DNA from: Oehlia diaphana
Taxonomy: Eukaryota; Glomeromycota; Glomeromycetes; Glomerales; Glomeraceae
Reading direction: 5' to 3'
NCBI GenBank assembly: GCA_003833135.1
Contig: QZLH01000258.1
Location: 34,708-95,766, forward strand
Length of the DNA: 61,059 bases
The position numbers and the translations under genes are program-made. The notes below the pieces were generated by a model. The model was given only the letters and a program-made list of their open reading frames with translations, did no database searches and was not told where the DNA came from. Positions 13,173-24,919 of this stretch are shown here, piece by piece (position 1 is the stretch's first letter; every line of letters begins with the position of its first letter).

Positions 13173-13489
13173 TCTTCCTGTCATATGTAGATGACACAGT
13201 AATTTTCCAGTGCCTTAGAAATCCAATTGCACAAGTAATTGATTCATGGTGAGAAGATGATAAAGATGCAGTAGACGCGTTCAGGATGCTTATTGCATCA
13301 ACAATTAGAATTCATATTGTTAATATATTAAAATGTAAGGAAGAGCCTCATCTGTACTACTTGCTACTTTACAATAATGGAAGACTTAGAAACTTCAAAT
13401 TTAGGAACTCCATTTTTGAAGGAACCATATTCATTATAAAGACTAATCTTCAACCAGAAAAATTAGCCAAGATCCAAAATTCTTCTTAA
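13173..13489 (+). pseudogene. Coding remnant of unknown function with a YVDD motif
   Basis: One frame reads LFLSYVDDTVIFQCLRNPIA, continues to QVIDSW, hits TGA at about 13252, then continues EDDKDAVDAFRMLIAS to a stop at 13489. The sequence on both sides of the stop looks protein-coding, and TGA replaces a plausible second Trp. YVDD flanked by hydrophobics could be a reverse-transcriptase catalytic box, but the following residues do not look like a polymerase thumb, so I do not assign it. Confidence 0.35.
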
Positions 13490-15280
13490 TGATAATTAAA
13501 ATATTCTTACCAAATTGTAACTGATTTCATGGGAGATGAATTTAATTTTAGCCAACCATGGTTAGATTCTTCTTTATCAACCAAAATTACATTGCCATAA
13601 ATTGGAAATATCACACAATATGGTAGATTGCAGAATATTTTGGGTCAATATTATTCAAAAAGGCTATTTTAGCATGTTTATAAAACAATGTGGAAATAAT
13701 ATAGACACATATCCTGGCCAGATACAAACATACAATTCATCTTCCAGATAGTCCAATGAATAGCATGTTTCTGGCTCTTTCTTGATACAAAATTGTCTAT
13801 CTTCAACATAATTATAGTCTTGAGGGTTTTACAAAAATAGCAAAAAAGTTTATAACAAAATCTCATATATATCATTGTTGATATTATTTTTGATATAAAT
13901 GTTACATTGCTAAACGTATGGACAAATTAAATAATGAAAAGGTATTTAAATAATTATTAATTATCATCATTGATTAATGTTTTTACTAAATTACATTTAA
14001 TATTTAAACAGGCAGGAAGTTAGTAATGATTAACAAGATGGAGGCAATGACCAAAAGCAAGTCAACTGTGAAGAAGGGGAGGAATACGAAGATCATGAAT
14101 AGAAATTCAATGAGTTTTTTTTCTTTTTAGTTTGTTTTAATCCATTAAATATAGTATATGCTAGCTGTGATCGCACTAAATTGAAAACAGCAATAGTATT
14201 GATAGATTTTTATCCAATATTGACAAACTTTTTATACTTCTTTTAAATAAACATCATCCATGAGTTAAACCTTTTAAAAATTATACAAATGCAACAATAG
14301 AACAACTATAGATAGAAGTGAAATATCTATACTTTTGAACAAAATAATTAAATTCATTAGATTATCATTTTGAGATATGATGTTCTGTTTTGGTTTTTTG
14401 ATATTCAAAGTTTGTCATTTTTGAGTAATAAATATTGCTCCAGAAATAACATGAAACGTTAATTTCATTAATAAGGTAAATGAGAATACAATCTATGATC
14501 TAACATTTGTCGTGATTATATCACACATATTCATGTGGAATAGGTTTTCGAGAACGGATACACCTAAAGACATTAATCTTCCGCACAATGTTAACCAGAT
14601 TATACTGACATTTTTTTGCTATAGTTAGTTTTACGAATTAATAGTTACCAAAGGATACATATTATTTCGACTACATATATCAATGATTAGCAATAGTTTT
14701 TAGTAATCAAACTTAGGGCATTATTACTCCGAAGGATACATATAGATAGAAAGTTGAATTTGGTGGTACTTATTGTGCAATGTAGTTCATTAACCATTTA
14801 CTTGTCCGGCATACTGTAGTCAACAAAAAACTAGTTCTAAGACGTAGCAGGTTAATTAAACAAAAAATGACATTGTGACGGGGAGGAATGGCTATTTATT
14901 GGTCTTTTAATGTTTAACCAAATATGACAGATTTAATAATATCAATAAATGTTTTTTAGGACATTTTCTTTTAATAAATTGTATGATATTTTGATTAATT
15001 ACAAACTGATTTTTTTTTATGAGGATAGTTGAATTACACAATCAGTGTTGAACAAAAATTATATAAATTTTATTTATTGGGTAGGATCCGCTATAATTGT
15101 CAAATATATATAATTATTGTATAAAGTTATTTTAATTCAATTAACGATTTCACATTCTAAACATTCACTATTATTTTTTGAAAGTTCTCCTATAATAGAA
15201 AAAATAATTCATATAAGTAGTCTGAAATGAGTAAAACAAATAAAAGTTAAAAGAATTATTTCATTAAATACCTGAATATA
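13490..15280. other. Intergenic stretch
   Basis: Nothing recognisable was found. The open frame at 13678-13875 on the minus strand has no family resemblance and an AT-driven composition. Confidence 0.35.
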
Positions 15281-16826
15281 TCATTCTGTTATATTATCAC
15301 AATTTTCATAATAATTATTAGAATTTTTTGGTTCAGGAAGATTTTAAATAAATTTAAAAGGTCTACTTGCATATATAGCTTCAGGATGTGTAAAAGGAAA
15401 TTAGAAATATTAGTAGATGATGAATTATCATTAATATCTAACATTTGTTTAACCAATTCTGATTTAACTAATTCTGGTTGCTTATTTCTATATTGATTAA
15501 GTTCTATATTCCATTCATTAATAGTTTTCGAAAGATCCTTTGCATTTGGTCAGTTTGAAGGATTTGCATCTCGACATCTATACACAATTAATTATGGTAC
15601 CTTAATATTAAAATTGGGTCTTAACCCTTTACAGATCTCCGTTGCTAAATATTCATCATGTTTAATATCTGGATATGGAGGAGTTTCTGAAATTGTTTCA
15701 TACATAATTATGCCAAAACTGTAAATATCAGATGCTTGGGTATAGTAATGTCCTTTTCTTATAACTTCAGGAGCCATATAAGGTAAAATGCCATACACGG
15801 TATTATCCGTATTTTCTAATTTCTCATAATATGCTGGTTTACATAATCCCATATCGGTTATACATGTTGTTCGCATAAAACTTAATATATTTCCAATATG
15901 TAAATCTTGATGAATTAAATTTTTTTCATGAATTCTTCTAAGTCCGGCTGCAATATTACTTAAAATACTGATTTTAAAATTTAAATTAAATTAATAAAAC
16001 GCAATTTTTTTTGATTTAACTTTATGCCATTTAAAAAATTTCGTAAACTTCCTCTTTTAGCATATGGCATGACCATAATATAATCTTTAGTAGATGGATC
16101 TTGACTTATTCCATAACATCTTATAAATTCATCTAATGACTTATCTTCAAATATCTTAACGTGTGATGTGACCTATATTATTAAATAAATTAACTGTTAA
16201 TTAGCACAATTAAAACATTTAAAAATAAAAAAACTAAAAAATATATATATATACTTCATTGATAAATTTCATGTAAGATTTTGTGATCTATCTAAAATTT
16301 TAAAGGCCACATATTTATTTGGACTATTTCTTCTCCATTGATGTTTAGTTGCATCCCAATGTGAAATATAGCCATCTTTCCAATATGCTCTATATATTTT
16401 TCCAAACCCGCCTTTTGCAATATATACAATTTCAGAAAATCTATCATAAGGTATCCACTCAAGTAATTGATAATGACTTCTTGCTGATAATTGATTATTT
16501 TGAATAAACTTATCGACATCATCACTACCAGTAGTCCAATTATTAAAATTTTGTTGAAATTTATTTGAATCACAAGTATGACACCAATTCTTTCCCGAAT
16601 TTATTTGTTTACATTCCGCACACTTTCCATATTTTTTTTCTCTATAAATTGAACTACAGGTATGACAATAATTTGCTTCTTTATTTATTGGCTTTATTTG
16701 TTTGCATGATATACACTTTCCATATTCTCGTTCTTTCAAATTCGAATTACAAGCCTGACAAATGAGTGAAGTACTTATTTGTTTACATTTTATACATCTT
16801 CCATATTCTTCGTTTGATTGATCCAT
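15281..16826 (-). pseudogene. TKL-like kinase pseudogene with four CxxC ribbons
   Basis: The start is the ATG at 16824-16826 (MDQSNEEYGRCIKC). The N terminus has repeated CxxC pairs, each introduced by YGKC. The linker NFNNWTTG and a glycine loop [11 protein letters not shown] follow, with lysine in YVAFKIL. Just before the usual intron a 1-nt frame change occurs (NLT, then MKFINE). The intron runs about 16174-16251. The second exon carries GISQDPSTKDYIMVMPYA, the catalytic loop LIHQDLHIGN (HQD), ITDMGLC (DMG for DFG) and MAPEV. It then meets TAA at 15592 (VP*LIV) and TGA 12 codons later (SN*PNAK), where the family has Q and R; each is a single C-to-T step. The tail HPEAIYASRPFKF needs one more frame shift and ends at 15281. 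Four lesions mark it as non-functional unless sequencing errors are involved. Confidence 0.75.
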
Positions 16827-18104
16827 AGTACGAACAGTAATCACTACGATTCCGAAAAGGAAAAGGATAATCGAACGGTTATTTTTATGAGATATAAAAA
16901 AGTATTATCGAATTATGGTAGTTTTAAATTAACGTTAAGCCTCATATATAAAAAATAATAAAATCAAAGCTTATCACTATCGGCCGAATCGGAAAAACCT
17001 TTTTATGGAAAGGATGATCCATTTACCAATTTACCAATAAAGTTAATCCGAGATTTTTAATAAAAAGGAGTTTGAACTTAAAATAATTCAAGAAATTATT
17101 TAACCATTTTTTTTGAACCTTTTTCTAAAAATAATTCATCTCAAAAAATGAAAATTCGAAATATTTCGTTACAATTATATTAAGTTATATTAATATTTAC
17201 AGTTATGATTTTTATAATTTTTATTAATGTTATAATAGTAATTTATGTAACGTTCAGATAAAATTATAGAGAAAATTTCCTGATATGGTGTTTGTGGGAA
17301 TAATTATATATATTAAATTAAAAATATAATGTATTTTAATAGTAATGAATTTATTATTATAATATGAACTTGAATTATATTTCAAATCTTACTAAGTTAA
17401 GTTTGAAGTCATTTATGGAATGGGCGTAAAGTTTGGCTTTAATAAGCACATAAATAAACAGTCTTGTACGACCATCATCCAGTATCTTTTCAGCAAAAAT
17501 TCTTGAAAATAAGGTTATTGATATCAGTTTAACAATAACGAAAATCAATACATGAGATGACATTTTTCCTGAATTAAAGAACACCAATAAAAAGGGTTTT
17601 CAGCTCAACCGGGTTGAATAATAATAATATGTATCGCTTATAGTTTCTTTGTTAAAATGTGATGTGGTGGAACGCATAGATGATCCCAGCATGTGATCAT
17701 CTTATTATCAAGCCGGTTATTATCCGTTATTATACCCGTTATTATCCGTTATTATTACCCGTTATTATTACCCGTTATTATCCTTCCTTATTATGAGAGC
17801 ATAGTAAACATGTAGTGTATGGTTGGGCTATGTATGTAGGGTATGGTTAAACATCACATATAAAATGATCACGTGACATACGTGATACAGAATAGAACGG
17901 TCTAGGCCTTTCCTTATTTGGTAATAATCAATGTAGATCTGTATGAAACGCGCGTGAAATTTTGCAATACCCTACCTACATACAGTACATAGGTATCCAT
18001 ACACTACATGTTATCGTAACACCCGGTTATTATTGTTATTATTTTACATTCTTGTAAATAATGACCAAATACAAATACATGTATTTAAACGGAGCGTTTC
18101 TTAA

Positions 18105-18136
<32 letters not shown>

Positions 18137-18174
18137 TATTAAATATTTTTTATTTTAAACAAAATTTTTTTTAA

Positions 18175-18215
<41 letters not shown>

Positions 18216-18290
18216 TATATAATAATTTTTAAGATAAACCAAAATTTATTTTAATATTTTTTTTTTTTTTTTTATTATTATTAAGTGAAA
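16827..18290. other. Intergenic stretch with tandem CCGTTATTAT repeats and a fold-back element
   Basis: Tandem (A)CCCGTTATTAT(T) units fill about 17713-17785. Long T/A palindromes (T-run followed by A-run) lie at about 18105-18215, immediately upstream of the ubiquitin-ART gene. The minus frame at 17375-17587 is not convincing. Confidence 0.45.
17807..18012. mobile_element. ~206-bp MITE/fold-back element
   Basis: The ends are perfect inverted repeats: AACATGTAGTGTATGG at 17807-17822 and its complement at 17997-18012. Weaker inverted similarity extends over ~40 bp (TATGTA...TGTAGG...GGGTAT). It sits next to the CCGTTATTAT repeats, which partly resume on the far side. No coding content. Confidence 0.6.
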
Positions 18291-19506
18291 ATGGCAAATT
18301 CACTTTTAGCCGCGGCACTAAGTGCTGTAACGCATCGTTCGGTTATTACCTATGATGATTATTCAAACGGAGGATATGATGGATGCTCACAATTGGATCA
18401 AAAGGCTCTTCATCAATCTCATTTAATTGGTGGTAAAGTGCCAACATTTAATGAGGTTGTTAATTCAAGTCCAACGACTTTTGACACTCTAACAAATTCT
18501 TTTAATAGTGATAGTATGTCACTAGGTCAAAAAAGATTAAATATTTTTGGTAATCAGCACGAATCGAAAGGCTCAACATCTAATGAACTTAAATCAAGTA
18601 CAAGTTATCTTCGTCAACAAAATATCATTGAAGACAAACAAATGTGCGTGTACGTTAAATCATTAACTGGAAAAACTATAACAGTTAAAGTCGAGTCAAG
18701 TGATACAATTGATCAATTAAAAGCAAAAATTACTGAAAAAGAAGGTATACCATCAGATCAACAAAGATTAGTTTTTGCTGGTAAGCGACTTGATGATAGC
18801 CGTACTTTAAGTGACTACAATATACAGATTGAGTCCACGCTACATTTAGTATTGTGTTTAAGGGGTGGTGGCGAACTTCCCCCCTCTACTGCTTTATTTA
18901 TTCATCCGAAGATGCTTTCTCCAAGTTACGATTATGATTTTACGCAAGTAGATGATAAAGGTGTAACTTTTATGCGAGGAAATTTTGAGTATAAGCGACC
19001 TTGTGGTTGGAAAAGAATTGCTCTAAATGTTCTTAATAAATATGAAGATAATATTTGGCTCGGGGTTGATGGTAGTACTAGACAATCTATAACAAATGCA
19101 GTACAAAATGAATGGCCAGGTATTTATTTTCTTTCTTTGATCTGCACATATTTTATAATATAATTATGTGTTAATTTAATATTTTATAAATTTAATAGTT
19201 TCATATCATGGAACTGCCAGGAATAACTGCAAATCAATTGCTGAAGATGGGTATCTCTTGTGTAAAAGTAAACGATTCGCATTTGGACATGGAATTTATT
19301 CTACTCCAGATATTGATGTTGCATATTTATATGCTACTAAATTTACTCATGAAGGAAGTAATTATAAAATCGTGTTTCAAAACAGAGTTAATCCAAACGG
19401 ATTAAATAGGGTTTCGAAGGAAGAAACAAGAGTTGGTGAATATTGGATTTCACCAAATGAAAGCGATTTGCGCCCTTATGGTATCTGTATTAAGAAAGAA
19501 AATTAA
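18291..19506 (+). CDS. Ubiquitin-like domain fused to a probable ADP-ribosyltransferase fold
   Basis: Exons 18291-19119 and 19199-19506 (79-bp intron) encode 378 aa. I chose the ATG at 18291; a GTG two codons earlier is unlikely. Residues 1-117 are a Ser/Asn-rich leader. Residues 118-193 are a full 76-residue ubiquitin-like unit ending in LRGG, followed directly by GELPPS. Lysines 6, 11, 27, 29, 33 and 48 (ubiquitin numbering) are kept, as are L8 and V70. K63 is Ile, I44 is Val, and R72, needed for E1 recognition of ubiquitin, is Cys. A conserved-looking linker ([10 protein letters not shown]...EWP) leads to exon 2: SYHGT (H280), [10 protein letters not shown] (Y310), VGEYWISP (E357), LRPYGICIK. 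The order HG / GIY / EYW matches the H-Y-E triad of PARP-like transferases. Known: ubiquitin and ART folds exist. Inferred: catalytic activity and that H, Y and E are the triad. Confidence 0.8.
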
Positions 19507-20489
19507 TTAACTCATAGTTATGGAGAATATTTTTTTTTTTCGAAAATCATTATTATAAATCATTATTATTATTAAAGGTTATCAAAATTATGAGTTGAAT
19601 TAAAAAATGATTATGTATAAATCAAGAATATTTAATAAATAAAATACTTTGTGTTCTGAGTATGCCATAACGGATAATATATTTGAATAGCTTAATATAT
19701 TTAACAATACTGTATATTAATTTCAGGGTTTATAAATATGTTTTCGTTTTGGGAAAAAAAGATTTAAATTTTCGGTAAATTTCATATTTCCGTTAGTCTG
19801 ATCACGGATTATAATTTTTTAGAAGGTAAATATGTTATCCATGTTTACGTAACCTTGTCTTTTTTTTAAATACAGTAAATTAATTGATGTTTGATAAAGA
19901 AAAAGTGACCTTTTATGCACCCGTACATAACGATTGCAACTAGTTGAAACTAAAATACCAAATGTTAAAACTATTTCATCATTTAGTTCCAGTTAAACTG
20001 AAACCAGACATTACTTTGAATTATCTGATTTTATAAATTTAATGCATATAACGCATATGTAAAATAACTAATTAATAGATGTTAATTAAAAATAAAATCA
20101 TTTACCGATTTTCTTTTATTAAAAAGTAATTAAAAAAAAAATTCATACAATTTAAAATTTATTGCCAACATGAAATTAACGCAAATACAACGTAAAAAAA
20201 TCCTTTAAGATTATAAATTTCTTATATTAGCTTGAAATTTTTATATTATTATCAATATATATATATAAGTTATTTAAATTACAAACTAAAAAACTTACAT
20301 TTTAATGTCATAAATAATTCGATTAAAAAAGTAAAATATATACACATATTTTTAAATACTTAATAACGCGAAACTTTTTTTTATAAAAGAAAATTAAAAA
20401 TGTTAAATAAATTAATACTTAAATAATTCATTTATTAAAGTATACCTAATATTTCATTTATTACAATTATCTTTAAAACTAATTATCAT
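19507..20489. other. Intergenic stretch between convergent genes
   Basis: This AT-rich region is the shared 3' flank of the ubiquitin-ART gene (+) and the tandem N-lobe kinase (-). No coding signal or clear repeat was seen. Confidence 0.5.
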
Positions 20490-23400
20490 TTAATTCTCTT
20501 CAATCAATGAACAAAAATCAACATCCATATCGTCAGTAATTTTATATTTATCGATATCTGTTAAAAATTAAAAAAAATATAAATTAAATATTTCAGAATA
20601 AAAAATATTTCTTAAAGTTACAAAATTATTACCATCTTTAGGGAGTTCCTCTACCAAAGGATTAAGGAATCGGGATTTATAAATAGCTTGTGGGTGAGTA
20701 CTAGTGAGTGATTTGCTAACTTTAGTAGATGAAAGATTTATTCTTCTATATTCTTCTGCTTCATTAAATTGCTTTTCAATTTCATGATCTCTACTTCCAG
20801 ACTTATGAAAATACGATCGAAGAAATAATGAAATAAATTCAAAAACTTCAGTTGTATTTGGCCTATTATATTGATTTAAATCCCAACATCTTTCCATTAA
20901 ATCAATATAACATTTTGGTGCTAATGGTTCGTTTATTTCAGGTCTAATTCCTTTAAATATATCTTTTGCTAAATTATGATCATGTGCACGATCTTCAAAA
21001 GGTTGTTTTCCAGTTACTACAAAGTACATAATCATACCAAAACTATATATATCTGCTGCTTGGGTATAAGGTATTCCTTTTAACACTTCAGGAGCAACGT
21101 AAGGCATAATTCCACAAACATTATCTTGATTTGTATCACCAATATTTCCACTTAATCCCATATCTGAAATAAGTATATCATCATCAGTTATTATACTTTC
21201 TAAAAGAAAGCTTACGCACAATAAAATATTTCCTGTATGAAAATCATGATGAACCATATTTCTTTGATGAATTTCTTTAAGTCCTCTTATAACATTAAAT
21301 AATAAAACTAATTTATTTTGCCAATCAAAGTATTCGTAATTTTTTATCATCCAATGATTAAAATCATTTCCCTTTGCATAATCAAGAACCATAATATAAT
21401 GTTTTGAAACTGGATCCTGAGATATGCCATATACTTTAAGAATATTATCACGATCATAAACACTATTAATTGAATATGCTTTAATCTATTAAAAAAGAAA
21501 AATTCATTATTATTATGCTACAAAATGTTTAAATTATAAGAAACTATTTCATACCTCTTTTAAAAATTCTTTAGAGATATTTCGAGAATCAAATAAACAT
21601 TTTAAAGCAACTTTTTTATTCTTAATTCTTTTATAATCAAATTTTTTTTTACGATTGTATTTTAATGGACCATTTTTCCATATCGCTGAATACACTATAG
21701 AAAATCCACCTTTACCTATTTTTTTAATATCTCTAAACTGATTATATGGAATCCATTCAAATATTATATCACTTGTTTTATCGATTTTTAATCGAAATTC
21801 TTTAAGCATATTATCAACTTTTTCATTTCCACTAGTAATATTTGCAAAGTAAGTTTTTAAGTGACATAATTTACACCATTTGTGTTTTATATTTGTATAT
21901 AATTCACCACATTTTTTACAATAATATCCATCTGGATAAATTATAACGTAATCTTTTGTAATTGGATGTTGTGATATTCCATATAACTTAAGAATGATAT
22001 TATCATCATCATTATCAGCATTATGGTTATCGTCGTCGTCGTCATCGTCATCATCATCATCGTCGTCATCATCGTAATCATCATCATAGAAATCATTATC
22101 ATCATCATCATCATTATTGCTATTATTACCACCATTATAATCATCGTCGTTATCATCATTATTATCACTGTCATCATCGTCATCATCGTCATCATCATCA
22201 TCACCATCATCATCTTCATAATCATAATCATCACAATTATTTTTATCATTTTTGATTGAATGTGATTTAATCTATTAAGATATAAGTATTAATTAAATAT
22301 CCGAGAAAAAATATTATAAATCAATAAAAAAATATTATTACCATATTCAGAAAATCATTAGTGATATTTTGCGTGTTGTATAAACATTTTAAAATAACTT
22401 CTTTTTTTTGATTTCTTGTATAACCATATTTATTTTTACGATAAATTAATGGACCATCTTTCCATATTGCGGAATACAATGTAAAAAATTCATCCTCACA
22501 TATTTTTATAATCTTATCAAACTGACTGTATTGTACCCATTCAAATACTATATCCCATGGATAATCCATTTTTAATTGCATTTCCTGGATTAAAGTATCA
22601 ATTATTTCATTTCCACTAGTAGTAAATGTAAAAACATCTTTTGAATAACAAGGCTTACACCATTTATACTCTGTACTCGTGTATACTTTACAACATTTTT
22701 TACAATACCCATCTGATAAAACCATAATGTAATCTTTTGTTTTTGTATCTTGAGATATTCCATATATTTTAGGAATATTATTATTATCACGATTATCATC
22801 ATAATCATTATCAGTTGAATATGCCTTAATCTATTAAATATAAAAAATAAATTAAGTATTATAGAAATATTGTCATAAAATCCAATAAATAAATTAAAAT
22901 TTCATACCTCATTTAAAAATTCGTTAGTAATAATTTTTGAGTTACTACTTAGATTATTACGTAGGTACTTTAAAGTGACATTTATATTTTGTTGGTTTCT
23001 TATATATTTATATGTATGATCACCATTAGCATCTTCAGCATCGTCATCATAATGTAACAGACCATCTTTCCATATTGCTGAATATAATATGGATAGCTCA
23101 TCTTCATCTAATTTTTTAATTTCATTAAATTGAATGTATGGTATCCACTCAAATATAATACTTTTATAATCAATGTTTAATTGCATTTCTTGAATTAAAT
23201 TATCAATTTTTTCGTTTCCGCTAGTCCAATTTGTAAAATTTTCTTTCAAAAGATTTATTTGACATGATTTACACCATTTGCACCATCTCTTATCTCTATA
23301 ACTATATTGCTTGCCACATTTATCACAATGCATATATTGAAGAACCATGATATAATCTTTTGTAATTGGATTTTGAGATATTCCATATATTTTAAGAACC

Positions 23401-23894
23401 TCAGCATATCTGCTAATAGAATATGATTTAACCTAAGAAAAAAATATATCATAATTTAGCATTAGATCGTAAAATATTATAATAAAACTTATTAAATCTC
23501 ATACCTCATTTAAAAATTCATTAGAGATATTTTGTGAATTATTAAATAAACATTTTAGTGTAACTTTTTTATTCGGATTTCTTTCGTATTTTTTTTTATT
23601 ATCATTATATTCTATTGGTCCATCCTTCCATGTTGCTGAAAGTACAGTAACTATATTATCTTTATTTAATTCTTTAATATTATTAAACTGATTATATGTT
23701 ATCCATTCAAATATAATATTCCATGAACTTTCAATTTTTGATTGCATTTCTTGAATTAAATCATCAACGATTTTATTTCCGTTCGGGTTTGTAAAATTAT
23801 TTCTTAAATTATCTATTTGGCATGACCTACACCACTCAAAGTACATATATCCACCACATTGATCACAAACTTTTACAGTATACCCTCCATACAT
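20490..23894 (-). CDS. Kinase with three degenerate N-lobe copies preceding one complete TKL-like domain
   Basis: Six exons (23894-23505, 23432-22908, 22830-22342, 22271-21555, 21485-20633, 20557-20490) join in frame to 1013 aa. Each of the first four begins with, or quickly enters, a C-x2-C...W-C-x2-C ribbon. It then runs through NxTSGN, EWIPYxQF, SAIWKDG and xLKCL to NEFLNE, where a phase-0 intron of 69-77 bp falls. The next exon opens (V/I)K(A/S)YS...YGISQxPxTKxYIMVL, the hinge. In copies 1-3 the hinge runs straight into the next ribbon, and the glycine loop is lost (ELNKDNIV, KLDEDELS, KICEDEFF) although the beta-3 Lys remains. Copy 4 has a good loop (GKGGFS, residues 654-659), K692, HHD (786-788) with TGN, DMG (815-817) and APE (838-840). 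An Asp-rich linker of about 100 residues (from 469) precedes copy 4. No stop or frame break was found across all exons. Activity is uncertain because of HHD and DMG. Confidence 0.8.
21990..22250 (-). repeat. Coding GAT/GAC microsatellite (poly-Asp linker)
   Basis: The (GAT)n/(GAC)n tract reads in frame as long Asp runs broken by Asn, Tyr and Gly. It lies inside exon 4 of the tandem N-lobe kinase, between the intron and KLYGISQ. Two-thirds or more of its residues are Asp. Replication slippage here would change linker length without breaking the frame. Confidence 0.75.
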
Positions 23895-24054
23895 TTTGCT
23901 AAATTTTCAATTTTTTATTTTCGAATGAGAAAGTGAATAATTTGTTTGTTAAGGAAAAAATCAGCCTAAATAGTTTGTATAACCAATGATCAATTAGTAA
24001 TGTTACGCCTGACATGCGCCACACCGAAATTCTAAATGATCAGCGGCGTAACGA

Positions 24055-24150
24055 TATAATTTACACTTAGTATAATTTACACCTGGTATAATTTATATAT
24101 AATGTAATTTATACGAAATATAATTTATATCTAGTATAATTTATATCGAA
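24055..24150. repeat. Short tandem repeat of a TATAATTTA-based unit
   Basis: About five imperfect copies of a 19-20-bp unit (TATAATTTACACCTGG-like) lie about 160 bp upstream of the kinase start at 23894. They are divergently placed relative to that gene. Nothing else was seen between 23895 and 24919 except a short inverted repeat, CTGTTACTATC (24455) / GATAGTAACAG (24486). Confidence 0.6.
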
Positions 24151-24919
24151 ATTATGAACAATATATATAGGATGGGCGAACGGTAAGGAAGAGAGGGGGA
24201 ATGATTTATTTTAGCATTAGTTTAGTTTAGTTTTATTGGTAATATTGCAGATCGCCGGTAGAGGCAGCAATATTTTATTTCGTTAGTGTTTATGAATTTA
24301 TTATGAATTAACAATTATTTATTTGTATTGTTTCATTTATTTTAAGTCATTGTTTATTTTGAATAAATATACACTTTAAAGATTATACATATACGCTTAA
24401 TTTTACATATACACTTTATTTCATTTTATTTTACGATAAACGTGACACGCATTTCTGTTACTATCACGTGACTGCGACGAAAACCGATAGTAACAGTAAT
24501 ATAAATGTAGATCGTTTGTAATACATTAATAGTTAATAAAAATTACTTTGCGTCGCACCATTTTGCCTATTTTTTTGGCCAATAAAATAGTTTATATTTT
24601 ATAAAATCATGTGATAACCGCATGTATTACAGAAATAAATTGAGACGGGCACATTGCTTTTAAAGAAAATTCCTTATTCTGATATATGAAAAAAAAAAAG
24701 ATTAGCAATTTTATTTATTTATTTTATTAAATATTTTACAATTGATTCCCATATAAAAAATTTAATAATTATGATATCATTTAAACCTAAAACTTTTAAC
24801 ATATGAAATTATTGATCAAATAACTAAATTTTATTGGTTAAAAAATTTTTGAATTTAAAAATAAGCGGCTGAGTCAAAAAGGCAAATTGTGATATGAAAA
24901 CCAAATTTATAACTTTGCG

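Noticed and set aside
21941..22259. Open frames rich in Met/Ile/Thr or Val/Ile over the GAT tract
   Set aside because: They are other-frame readings of the poly-Asp tract, which is in frame with the flanking kinase exon.
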